Source: Bathynomus jamesi (Eukaryota > Arthropoda > Malacostraca > Isopoda > Cirolanidae). From it: a DNA stretch of 64,000 nucleotides. Under the pieces are notes generated by a model. That model saw nothing but the letters and a program-made list of their open reading frames with translations. It had not been told where the DNA came from and searched no databases. A program made the translations under genes and the position numbers. Positions 1 to 12,400 of the stretch are shown in pieces. The stretch is taken from assembly GCA_023014485.1 (NCBI GenBank), contig JAJOZX010005780.1, positions 62,001 through 126,000 of the forward strand, read 5' to 3'. Each line of letters begins with the position of its first letter. Within the stretch, counting starts at the first letter, position 1.

Positions 1-448
1 GAAGATTTATTTATTAAAATATTATTAAATATTGCAAATTTTAATAAATAAAGGATATTATCTGCGTTTTATTTTGTAAAACCCACTACATAATTTAGAT
101 AACGGTCATGCGCCATGCAAACTAGTACGCATATAAATGCAATTTTTTTCGTATGTTGCGCACATTTCTCCATGAAAATAATGTCATTTTCGTTATTAGA
201 ATATAAAAATTTATTAATATATTCCAGTTCGAAAATCTGCGGTACGCCAAACTGAAAAGAACCACGTTATCATCCTTAGTGGGGATGAGTATACGTAGTG
301 AAGGTGTCGTCACACACCAACCCACGGACTAGTCAATGGACGCTTTACCGAAACACCCCGGAACCCCGAACCCTTTATTTGTAAAATGCAATCTAAAATT
401 ACTTCTGACACTCTTTGTGATTTGTTTAAGTTTAGGTTTTAATTTGGT
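1..448. other. AT-rich flank, nothing recognised
   Basis: No coding region, RNA gene or repeat with a partner elsewhere in the window was recognised. A 67-codon open frame on the minus strand (122-325) shows no motif and looks like chance. Confidence 0.4.
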
Positions 449-727
449 AAATTCCTAGTTTCGAGGCGTCCTTCAAATCTTTATTGCACCTGCATAAAAG
501 TTACACCATTGGATTGGAAATAATTTATTTATAAACGTTGTGAGGTGGAAAAAGAACCTAACTTAACTCGGGCATTATTCGATCTAACCCAGGCATTAAT
601 AATAATAGGCTAGGTTAGGTTCTTTTTCCACCTCACAACGTTCATAAATAAAATATTTCCAATCCAATGGTGTAACTTTTATGTATGTGCAATAAAACTT
701 TGAAAGACGCATCTAAACTAGGAATTT
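449..727. repeat. Foldback MITE with arms of about 115-120 bp
   Basis: The left arm (about 449-573) begins AATTCCTAGTTT and runs to GAGGTGGAAAAAGAACC. The right arm (about 607-727) is its reverse complement, with a few mismatches and a short loop rich in CTAACC. No coding capacity is present. A single diverged arm of the same family lies at 1981-2085. It is probably a non-autonomous DNA element; the superfamily is not determined. Confidence 0.75.
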
Positions 728-737
728 TAAACTCACA

Positions 738-1799
738 ATATTTTATTTGCAAAACTAGAAAACAGGAAGATTCCCATGTACATATTAAATTTATTGAAAT
801 TTTGGTATTCCCACCAATCTTTCACTGTTAGGTGGGACAATGTACTATCCGAGTGTTTTGGCTCCTCTTGCGGGGTGAGACAAGGCTCCTTGCTCTCCCC
901 TATGCTGTTTAATGTGTATATTGACGGATTAATTGCTTCACTTAATGAGGCAACAGTGGGATGTTGTATAGATAATACAAGGATAAATAACTTAGTTTAT
1001 GCCGATTATATGGTGTTAATAAGTCCCTCTGTTAAAGGTCTGGGTCGGCTACTAAAAGCCTGCGAAGTGTATTCGCAGAAACATGATATTCTTTTTAATG
1101 TTATAAAAACTAAGGTTTTGCAATTTCATCCTAAAAGCTGTAATCAGCCAGCTGATATAAGGTTTAAAATGAATGGTGAAGTAATTGAGGAAGTACAAGA
1201 GTTTAAGTATTTAGATCAAACTATTACCAGCTCCTTGAGTGATGACTCGGATATAAGAAAACAATCTCGAAGCCCGTGTGCTAAAGCGAATATGACCATA
1301 AAGAACTTTCGATTCTGTACAAGTGAAGCTAAAGACACTCTTTCGTACTTTCTGCAGTAATGTATACGGACAGCAACTGTGGGTGAATTATAAAAAAAGG
1401 TTCTGGCAGAACTCTAAATTTGCTGTATAACAGGTCTTTTAGACTCTTACATAAATTACCCCCGAGATGCTCAGCTTCGCAAATGTTTGCTACCCGCAAT
1501 GTCCCGAGCTTCCCGGAGGTAACAAGACGTGCTCAATACAGTCTAATGCAAAGAATTAAAAAATCAACCAACCCGATCATCCAAGCTATCCATGAGTCCT
1601 GCCATTTATCCTCTAAGCTATGGACTTCTTGGTATGAAAACGTCTGTCTGTAGCTCCACTTAACTTCGACATTATTTCTAATCAGTTGTATATATTTCTA
1701 TCCTTAGTATATGAACTGTCATTGTATTAATAATATTCGTCATATGGACTATAGTCTGCCAATAAACCTTTTCATTTTCATTTTCATTTTCATTTTTAA
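738..1799 (+). pseudogene. LINE fragment, reverse transcriptase and 3' end (family 1)
   Basis: The + strand encodes the second half of a non-LTR reverse transcriptase. The order is the thumb-side motif IPMYILNLLKFWY with VRW, then GVRQGSLLSPMLFNVYIDGL, then the catalytic box region. That box reads YADY instead of YADD, so one catalytic Asp is lost. The typical EFKYLDQTITS tail follows. A frameshift near 1360 moves the remainder into the frame of 1420-1653 (YNRSFRLLHKLP onward). The 3' end is CTGCCAATAAAC followed by (CATTTT)n near 1770-1796. The copy is 5'-truncated. Another copy lies on the minus strand at 33.5-38.8 kb. The clade (CR1/RTE-like) is not assigned with confidence. Confidence 0.85.
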
Positions 1800-1980
1800 A
1801 ACACAAGGACACACACCTTTCCCTTACAAGGTCAATAATGTGACAAATTTTAGCACGAAGAATAATTGTTCATTTATGCGTTGCGTATTAAGAGGACGCA
1901 GGTAATTTTAGCACGATGGGTGTCAAAAATATATCGTAAAATATATTTTTTTATTTATAAAATACACAAAATTATAAAAA

Positions 1981-2085
1981 TTCCACCTCACAGTGTTCAT
2001 AAATAAACTATTGTCTATCCAATGATATAATATTTATACATATGCTTTGCGCATTAAGAGGACGTCCCCAAACTAGGAATTAACC
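1981..2085 (+). repeat. Solo arm of the 449-727 foldback family
   Basis: The stretch from TTCCACCTCACAGTGTTCAT to AAACTAGGAATT matches the right arm of the foldback at 449-727 with scattered differences. No second arm is next to it. The adjacent 1860-1905 stretch resembles its outer end. Confidence 0.6.
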
Positions 2086-2521
2086 TGTAATTTTAGTATA
2101 TTTGATTTGATAGTGTAAATTATATTTAAAAACTGCTTTTTCTCTTGACTAGCGAATTTTTCACTGTAAAAATTCCGTATAAGAAGAACAATTTTAAATC
2201 GTTTGGTTCCCTATTAATGTCAAAATAGGTAAAGGAAGAGTTCCTCTCACAATTAAGTTCCAAATTGGAGACCGCATAGACATTAACTGGGAACTTACTG
2301 GCTCTTTTTGACCCTATATACCAAAACGGGAACCTATAGAGTCAATGTTATAAGGATCGCTTATTACCTGGAACTTTTAAAGTTATAAAACAGCCATTTA
2401 GGTACTTGGCCATGAATACGTTACTACCTTTTCTCTTTACAGCTTAGGCCCAGTCCTATGTACAGTATTATAATTTTAAGGAAGAATAGGGTTAAACTAA
2501 ATACGAAACAATATTGAGTGG
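2086..2521 (+). promoter_or_regulatory. 5' flank of the serine protease homolog gene
   Basis: About 430 bp with no recognised repeat precedes the predicted first coding exon. A TATTATAATTTTA stretch near 2466-2478, about 45-55 bp before the ATG, could be a TATA element. This is weak: the transcription start and any non-coding first exon cannot be placed from sequence alone. Confidence 0.25.
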
Positions 2522-2696
2522 ATGTCTCACTATAAGTATCCATCATCAACCCTTCATTTTTGCAGATCGTTTTTCTCAATTTGCGTATTACTCGTCCTCA
2601 TTGGTGTAACCACGTGTTATAATAGACGAGTAAATTTTGGAGTTAGCGCACGACAAAGACAGGGAGGAAACCAGGACCCTAAACTAGGGATAATCG
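2522..2696 (+). CDS. SPH exon 1: signal peptide
   Basis: This exon encodes residues 1-58 plus the first base of codon 59. A basic/aromatic start is followed by the hydrophobic stretch [16 protein letters not shown], typical of a secretory signal peptide, then a polar Gln/Arg-rich segment. The ATG at 2522 is chosen because it is the first Met in the frame and sits just before the hydrophobic core. The donor is ATCG|GTATGT (phase 1), which matches the next exon. Confidence 0.85.
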
Positions 2697-5600
2697 GTAT
2701 GTATTTTTCATAAATTCAGTTATAAATGGGTATAAAGGAAAATGGAGAAGTATCTGAATGTTAATTAAAAGATATGTTAGATACAGTATCCACCGTGCTC
2801 CCTTTTGGCGCTAAACTATCTTCTTTTTCCAAAATGAATTACAGCAAATATGTTGCTAATTACCAAAGCTGGGCATAAACCGTTAATCCGTTAATCGTTA
2901 ATTAACGAAGTTAACTTTTTCGTTAACGATTTAACTTTTAAGTTAACTTTGAAAATCATAATCGGACTAATTAACTTCCGTTACATTTAACTTCCGTTAA
3001 CTCAAGTCCGTTAACCCAAAAAATTCATAAATAAACGTTTAAAAGTTTCTATTATTTTCAGTGCTGAGCAGGTGCGCAATTAATCCGCCACTGTTAATAG
3101 TGATGAACGAATTTCCATTTCCGCAGTGCAAAATCAGGCGATATATTTGTTTCCGTCGCCACAATTTGTGTCTTACCAAATATGGTAGTTATTTATGGCA
3201 TTGGTTTGAGCAAAACATGGTCGACTGTAAAATCAGGCGGAAAGATTTGCCATTTGAGTTGAATGTTTCAACTTCTTTCAAGAAATATCACGAGCATTTT
3301 AAGGCACTTTCAAATATATATGTAACAATTACAACAAATAACTACATTCGTTTCATTTGCAGTCTGTCTCTTGCGCAACATGTTTGTGCTAGTGAATATT
3401 TAAAAATAATCGTTGTCAAGTAAGTCATGTATATTTATAATATGTCTGTGAGTACCTTATTAGTAGTCTCCTTGATACATTTCAAGAACCATAAAACTGA
3501 TCAGGTAAGATTTCAATTCTCATGTCACTTTGTTCTCTATGGGCAAGGACATCCTGAGGGCCAAGAGATCATCCCTGTCTGATGAAAACTTTGATATGCT
3601 AATTTTCATGAAGGGCAACATGCATCTCATGGACAAAATGGAGAACGAGAAGAAGAGGGAAAATTAAATTATATATATATTGTGTTTTTCATTTTTTTTA
3701 TAATAAAAGTTAACGTTAACGGTTTATCGGTAACTTCCGTTACATGTTTAACGGATTAACGGTTAACGAAGTTAACTTTTTGGTTAACGGATTAGTGGTT
3801 AACGAAGTTAACTTTTTGGTTAACGGTGCCCACCACTGCTAATTACTAGTGTAGTTTTGAAAATCATTCCTGTCTCTTATGTAATAAACCTAATCCCATT
3901 AATTTTGCCTAAAAAAGCTTCCATACTTCCAACGGCATATTCAGATTAGAACACTGTGAATATATTAATGTCATCAAATACCCAAATTGTACAGAAAAAA
4001 TATTTTTAAAATATTGTAAAACTTTGTCACTTATATTCTTTTTCTGAGTAAAATTTTTGGTTGGTTTGACAGCATGGGCAATAATAATAATAATATGTAA
4101 ACTCAGTTTTGATCTTGTTACCATGTCACTTCGTCATCTTAAGAGTGTCATTAATAGTTTCAGTATGTTCACAGCCATTAATTAAATTTAATAAATAGGA
4201 AATTATTCATTCAGAAGGTGGATCTTCTGGCAATGTTAACTCTCCAACTCCAACTGGACCCCGTGGCTGTTTCTGTCTACCCGCTAATCAGATATGTAAC
4301 CCAAGTGGACAAATTCCAGCAGGCTCACTAAAAATTAGCGGCATTAACACGAGGATCGTTAACCTTGTAAGTTCTCCTGACAGTGAGATGTTAATTAAGA
4401 AAAGTATAATAATAATAATAATAATAATAAAGGATTTACATTTAATTTCCAATATTCTGAATAGTTTTTTATTTTTAGTACTGAGTTTCTTAATAATAAT
4501 TCTAGATAAGAATTTGCAGTATGCTAAGAATACTGTCTTCATTTTTTCTTCTGCTGACACGTTTTGTTCATATACTTTGAACATCTTCAGAGCTTTATAT
4601 AAAATTTTAAAGTAAAATGGGTTATATATATATTTCTTGATTGTAAGTTTGATACAATTTCAAATGAATTTAAGAATATTCGAAAGTTCATTAAATTTTA
4701 TATTAATTTTCGGTTTTTTCATTTTAATGTAAAAGGCTTCGGCAATTTTTGGTTTTTTTGTACGTTATGTGATGAGTATAAGATTTGAAAGTTAGGTGAG
4801 ATATTTTCTAACTTTAATATTTTATGATCTACTCTGTAATGTTCGTTAATTTTACTTCGACGATATTTATGTTGGTATGCTCTCTCTTTAATGTGGTTTG
4901 TGGTGTAACCAATGTAAGTCGACGTACAGTCAACTACAGGCCATGTAAATTGGTACACCACATGATGTTGCTTATCAGGGTTTTTATTAGGTGTCGAAAA
5001 ATGACTTGATAACTTTTTGTTTTTATAGTATATGTTAACATTGATAGTTTTTCTTTATCCATTGGTTTTATGTGCCTCTAATATATTGTTTAGACATTTT
5101 TCTTCATGTTTTAGTCTTGTTGGGTTTCTTGTTTCGAAGTAAAATTTTATACCTGTATTTTTTTATTTTCATCATCTTCCTTATTTTTGTTATATAAATT
5201 TGTTAGAGTTCGGTTTATGATATTATCGATTAAAAATAGCGGAAAATCACTATTTATTAGATTTTGCTTTATTCTCTCAATTTCTTGATTAAATAGTTAC
5301 CAACTTGAGCATATATTGAAAGCTCTGTGCACGAGTGTTTTAATTATTGATAGTTTATATTTTTCTGGCGAGTATGAATTATAATTTAAATACGTTCCTT
5401 TGTCTGTTGGTTTAACACGTACACCAGTCGTTAAACATCCATTTTGACCAATGAATATATTAATGTCGAGAAAAGTGAGTGTATTATTCAAGGAAGGTTC
5501 AAATGTGAATTTTAATTTACTTAGTTCATGAAGTCTTCGAATAAATAAAGGAATGTGGTTATTGTTTTTAAATAGTGTCAAGGTATCATCGACATATCTG

Positions 5601-8600
5601 ATATACAGTTTTGGGTTGTAGAAGTTGTTTTCTTTCATTATTTTATTTTCTAAGTTTGACATATAAAAGTCTGCGAAGGTAGGTCCTAATGGTGTGCCCA
5701 TAGCAACACCATCTATCTGTATGTAGGTTTCATCACAGAATCTAAACGGAGTGTTTGTACAACACAAAATAAGTAATTGTTTCATATCTTCTTTTTTAAA
5801 TTGGTGCAATTAAATTTTGATTATTGTAAACATTATCCAAAATTATTTCTATGTTTTCCATGACTGGCACATTTGTAAAAAGTGATTCCACGTCAGAGAA
5901 ACAAGTTGGTTCAGCGTTGGCTATTTTTAAGTTAGATAATTTAGCTAGTGTTTCGGTTGTAGAATTTACAATAAAATTTTTGTTAAGATACGCTCTTATT
6001 ATCTTATTTAAAAACTGAGCGATATCATGTGTGACAATTCCGCTCATTGAGATGACAGGGCGTAATGGTAGATTAGTACAGTTTTTATGAATCTTGGGTA
6101 GTCCATAAAGATGATCGTCATTATAACTTCCTGATCGTTTCAGTAATTTGGAGATGTTTACGTCATTTATTGAATTAGCAATTTTATTTATTTTATTTTT
6201 TGTTTTAAAAGTGTTGTGTTAATATTACATTTCGAAAATTTACTATTATTGCTGACAATATCTCTTAATTTATTATTATATTCATTCTTGTTCAATATAA
6301 CAGTACTATTACCTTTATCGGATTTTTTATTATGAACTCATCATTGTTTCTAAGAGATGATATCGCGTCATATTCATTTTTTGTTAATTTTCCATGATTA
6401 TTATTTTCAATAAATGAGATTGAAAAGGTTTTTAATTTCGTTTAAGTTCATCATCATTAATCACATATTTTACCATTATGTTCATTGTATTTAATTTTTC
6501 ATAAAGTCTTTCGGTTTCAATTTGTTTTTCTATCTTTTTAGATGGTTCCTAAGGCCAAAATTTAATCCTTTGTCAAGTATACTAGAGTCGTGTTCATTAG
6601 GTTCATAATTTGATAAATTAGTCACTATTGATTCTTTGTTTTTCTGCATAATTGTTCCCCCATATGGTTTGTGTAATTTATTTAAGCGTTTAAACTCAAT
6701 GTCATCTTTGAATTCTCTTAAGCTTCTATTTAAGAATAAGATAGGAGAATAGAAGTGTAGATTTCCGGTTTCTTTTCTGAAAAGTAAAACATTTTTATGG
6801 ATTCTTTTTTAAGATCGATTAATTTATCTTTCTGTTTCACAATTTCGCGTTTGAGAAGTTACGTTTTGAAATTTTCTGTAGACTTTTCTTTGTGAGCTGT
6901 TTTGTCGTAAAGTCTTATGTTTAGAAAATTAGGAAACAGCTGATTATTGAGGCAAAATTTTAGAAAGTCGATATCAACCTATGTCTTCATAAAGGATTTA
7001 CATTTAATTTCCAATATTCTGAATAGTTTTTTATTTTCAGAGAATTCAAAGATGACATTGAGTTTAAACACTTAAATAAATTACGCAAACTTTATGGGGG
7101 AACAATTATGCAGAAAAACAAAGAATCAATAGTGACTAATTTATCAAATTATGAACCTAATGAACACGACTCTAGTATACTTGACAAAGGATTAAATTTT
7201 GGCCTTAGGAAACCATCTAAAAAGATAGAAAAACAAATTGAAACCGAAAGACTTTATGAAAAAATTAAATACAATGAACATAATGGTAAAATAGATGTGA
7301 TTAATGATGATGAACTTAAAACGAATTAAAAACCTTTTCAATCTCATTTATTGAAAATAATAATCATGGAAAATTAACAAAAAATGAATATGACGCGATA
7401 TCATCTCTTAGAAACAATGATGAGTTCATAATAAAAAATCCGATAAAGGTAATAGTACTGTTATATTGAACAAGAATGAATATAATAATAAATTAAGAGA
7501 TATTGTCAGCAATAATAGTAAATTTTCGAAATGTAATATTAACACAACACTTTTAAAAAAAAAAATTAAATAAAAAAAATTGCTAATTCAATAAATGACG
7601 TAAACATCTCCAAATTACTGAAACGATCAGGAAGTTATAATGACGGTCATCTTTATGGACTACCCAAGATTCATAAAAACTGTACTAATCTACCATTACG
7701 CCCTGTCATCTCAATGAGCGGAATTGTCACACATGATATCGCTCAGTTTTTAAATAAGATAATAAGAGCGTATCTTAACAAAAATTTTATTGTAAATTCT
7801 ACAACCGAAACACTAGCTAAATTATCTAACTTAAAAATAGCCAACGCTGAACCAACTTGTTTCTCCTGACGTGGAATCACTTTTTACAAATGTGCCAGTC
7901 ATGGAAAACATAGAAATAATTTTGGACAATGTTTACAATAATCAAAATTTAATTGCACCAATTTTAAAAAAGAAGATATGAAACAATTACTTATTTTGTG
8001 TTGTACAAAAACTCCGTTTAGATTCTGTGATGAAACCTACATACAGATAGATGGTGTTGCTATGGGCACACCATTAGGACCTACCTTCGCAGACTTTTAT
8101 ATGTCAAACTTAGAAAATAAAATAATGAAAGAAAACAACTTCTACAACCCAAAACTGTATATCAGATATGTCGATGATACCTTGACACTATTTAAAAACA
8201 ATAACCACATTCCTTTATTTATTCGAAGACTTCATGAACTAAGTAAATTAAAACTCACATTTGAACCTGCCTTGAATAATACACTCTTTTCTCGACATTA
8301 ATATATTCATTGGTCAAAATGGATGTTTAACGACTGGTGTACGTGTTAAACCAACAGACAAAGGAACGTATTTAAATTATAATTCATACTCACCAGAAAA
8401 ATATAAACTATCAATAATTAAAACACTCGTGCACAGAGCTTTCAATATATGCTCAAGTTGGTAATTATTTAATCAAGAAATTGAGAGAATAAAGCAAAAT
8501 CTAATAAATAGTGATTTTCCGCTATTTTTAATCGATAAAATCATAAACCGAACTCTAACAAATTTATATAACAAAAATAAGAAGATGATGAAAATAAAAA

Positions 8601-9369
8601 TAAAAATACAGGTATAAAATTTTACTTCGAAACAAGAAACCCAACAAGACTAAAACATGAAGAAAAATGTCTAAACAATATATTAAAGAGGCACATAAAA
8701 CCAATGGATAAAGAAAAACTATCAATGTTAACATATACTATAAAAACAAAAAGTTATCAAGTCATTTTTCGACACGTAACAAAAACCCTGATAAGCAACA
8801 TCATGTGGTGTACCAATTTACGTGTCCTGTAGTTGACTGTACGTCGACTTACATTTGTTACACCACAAACCACATTAAAGAGAGAGCATACCAACATAAA
8901 TATCGTCCAAGTAAAATTAACGAACATTACAGAGTAGATCATAAAATGCTAAATTTAAAAAATATCTCGCAAAACTTTCAAATCGTATACTCATCACATA
9001 ACGTACAAAAACTAAAATTGCAGAAGCCTTTTACATTAAAATGAAAAAACCGAAAATTAATATAAAATTTAATGAACTTTCGAATATTATTAAATTAATT
9101 TAAAATTGTATCAAACTTACAATCAAGAAATATATATATATATAACCCATTTTACTTTAAAATTATATATAAAGCTCTGAAGATGTTCAAAATATATGAA
9201 CGAAACGCGTCAGCAGAAGAAAAAATTAACACAGTATTCTTAGCATACTGCAAATTCTTATCTAGAGTTACTATTAAGAAACTCAGTACTGAAAATAAAA
9301 AACTATTCAGAATATTGGAAATTAAATGTAAATCCTTTATGAAGACATAGGCTGATATCGACTTCCTAA

Positions 9370-9404
<35 letters not shown>

Positions 9405-12400
9405 TGAAAAGGTTATACACACACATTTATATACACATTTCGTTATAACGTATGCACCTCGGTGGTTTAGTGGTTATCGTCAGGGCCATCGAGAGGGCGG
9501 GGAAGCCGGGATAAATCCCCGGGGCCCGGACCTCTAGGGGGCCCGGAAAGAGGGGGGATAAAATCTAAAAATATTAATAAAGCAATTGATTAAATAACAG
9601 AGAGGAAATATAATTAATGAACATACATTTTATAGAGATTATCATAGTCAAACTGAAACAGATAAAATATTATCCGCGGTCCACCAATGCCCAAGACCGA
9701 CTGACAGATCTGGGAACCATTGTAATTGAAAGCCAGTTAGCCCGTACTTTAAATTTCATCAGAATCATTTACCACTTTGCTAGAGAGAAGGCAAAGAAAG
9801 TACGCTTCTGATTATGAAAATCTTGCAGTAAACAATTGTCTTGTCTGCATGGACTGGTACTGTATTTGTAAATTGTATGGTGATAGAATTAATATAACTG
9901 ATTCGAAAAATAAAATGGTCATTTTCCTCTGAGTTGTTTATTCATACTGTATGTTTTGAATAGTGACTTGGACATATAATCAGTTTGCTTGTTATGTACA
10001 CAAAAAACATTCATAATAAAATACTGAGTAAACAGGGGGGGGCCCATATACCAATCCTTCCCTGGGGCCCGGGGCAGCTCTCGGAGGCTCTGGTTATCGT
10101 CAGTGACTACGAATCTATCGGCGAGGGCAGGTGGTGCATAGCAAAACCTAGCTATTCATCCTTCCACAATAAAAAAAAATGGTTGGTAGATAAATGGGTA
10201 CCCTGGGTGGCCTAGTGGTTAAGACGCTGGGTTGCTGGTGGGGCGTGGTTCGGATTCCACGTTAAACTGTAGGTCTAAGGTGGAGCGACAAGCTTGACCT
10301 TCGTCAGAATAAACAATTCGGGCGGAAGCAAAACCAAAGGTTAACCTGTTTCTCAGAATTCAAACAATTAAATATTTTGTAAAAATTAGCTGTTTTAACA
10401 ATTTGCTTTCTTGTTCATTTATGAGAACCGCAGAATATTGAACCTATGCATTTAGGACATTTAATCTTGAGTTCCTATATTTTATTAGTGTTAATACGAG
10501 TATATTCATATTTACTTAGATTACTTATTAAATCACTAAACTAGACAGAATAAATCCATGTTGTGAAATAACCCACAAGTGGTAAACAAAGAGTTTTAAA
10601 GTTTTTTCCCTCCCCTTTTCTTCAAAGAACCCAGACAGCAAGTGTCCCCAAGGACAGAGGGTATGCTGTTTCGGATCGCCTATTGACGAGGGACCAATAA
10701 CAGTGCCACCAATTCCTACCCCGATCATAGGATGCGGAGCAAGAAGAAGTCTTATCCCGGGTAGAGCTAACACTGATGAAGTGAGACATAGCCTTTGCCA
10801 TTTTAATTGGCGATTATACCCATTATTCAATTAATGTGGGTATAATTTAGCATACGATGATTTTCTGTGACGTTTAGTTGTGAAATTGATATTTTAAAAA
10901 ATTTATAATAAAATATAGCTTTAGATCTTTTACCTGACTTGGATAACCTCGATTGACCCGAGTAGCTTCATGTTTTGCATGTATTACTGTATAAACTATG
11001 GAGAAAATAAAACAGAATGAAAGAAAAGGTTGAATAATGGTAAATATAGGGTGTATTTAAATGAATGGTGCAAAACTGAAATTGTAACAACTATTTACTG
11101 AAATGATACATTCAGAAAATTTAAAGGGCATTTATTTTTTTGATTCAGTATTGTTTCAAGTTTTATATCTCATACTGTATTTAGTAAATCTCGCTTGCCT
11201 TCTATTATTTTCAATAACTAAACGAAATCTACGCTCCAATTCAGTGAAAACTGACCAAAATAGTTACAGAAACCGATGCTATGACATCTCTACTACACAT
11301 TTTAGGTGATTAATATCCCTTGGTTTGTTGTGATACAAGGTTGTCCTTACATATCCCTAAAGATAAAAATTTAAAGGAGATAGGCCTGGAGAACGAGCTG
11401 GATATCTTGTAGATCCTTCTCGGCCAATCCACCGTTCAAGGAATGTTTGGTGACAAAGCACACCAAATGTTCACTTTTGGTGAAATCTTTCTCATGTTCA
11501 TATGTTTTGTGTGGATTTTGTTTGCCATAGATCCTGCAGTTAGGGTGGTTTAATCTACTAGAGGTATAGAAACTTGGGATCACCTGAAGATTAAGGCCCC
11601 CAGCCGTCTTTAGTTAGCTTTATAAGGCTAACTAACGAAAATATCACGACCTAACCTAACCAATCGTCAAGGGCGTACAGTTGACCTAACGATTGGTTAG
11701 GTTAGGTCGTGATATTTTCGTTAGTTAGCCTTATAAACCTAACTAAAGAAGGCTGGGGTCCCTATTCTTCAATAGCTCCGAAACTAGTCCCGTCGCTAAA
11801 TATGAGATTTGAAAGAAAACGATCAAAAGTTTTAATCTTTTTGGTAAATTCTTGGCAAGTGTTTAGTCTTGTAGCGTAATCTTCCTCGTGTAGTTGGAGA
11901 ACAACTTGTATCTTATACGACCTGAATTTTAATTAAAACTTTTTGTTGAATTTTATGCACCGAAGGGTATAGAACGTTTAAGTCAGTTGCTGATGTCCTT
12001 ATTGACTTCTTAGGGCTCCTCAGGAATGCTTCGCGAACAGCATTGACTATTTCTGGGGGACATCTTGGTCTAACGGGGATTTCCTTTTTTGACACTTCCG
12101 CAGTGAGCAGCACACATTAGATTTATGTGTGGTGCTGGTTTGTTTAATTCACGTGTAAATCGTTTTTGGGCTGTAATGATTAATCTACATTCGTTAACAC
12201 CTTCATCGTTTTGAACGGACGCCATTACAACTAAAGTCTACGCCAGGCAGGCGAAAAATATATAGTAAAAACAGATGTTGGACAATATTGTTTAAATTTA
12301 AATCTATCTCATTTCCGCCATTGTTTAAATTTTATGCAGGAAAATAAAACTTAACATTAGTGAATCAAATGCACTTAATTTTGTCAAATATATATCGCTT

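Larger units (their letters stand above)
4432..6990 (-). mobile_element. Penelope-like retroelement, copy 1 (minus strand)
   Basis: Read on the minus strand, the element starts near 6990 and ends at 4432. It encodes the Penelope reverse transcriptase (5297-6047) and a C-terminal GIY-YIG-type domain (4719-4961), with about 250 bp more at its 5' side than copy 2. The copies are near-identical inverted partners over roughly 2.2 kb and are separated by a short third fragment of the 3' end (about 6955-7040). That arrangement fits the terminal-repeat-like and inverted structures known for Penelope insertions. Several frameshifts make this copy inactive. Confidence 0.88.
7041..9369 (+). mobile_element. 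Penelope-like retroelement, copy 2 (plus strand)
   Basis: This copy is the inverted partner of copy 1 and is truncated at its 5' side by about 250 bp. In order it shows an N-terminal segment (7108-7329, with [11 protein letters not shown]), a broken finger region (YGLPKIHK near 7650), the RT palm (7978-8301) and the GIY-YIG-type domain (8805-9044). It ends with the shared 3' terminus and (ATA)n. Stops and frameshifts separate the blocks. Confidence 0.88.

Noticed and set aside
10528..10830. 100-codon minus-strand open frame
   Set aside because: It is antisense to SPH exon 3, which explains the absence of stops; no domain was seen on the minus strand.
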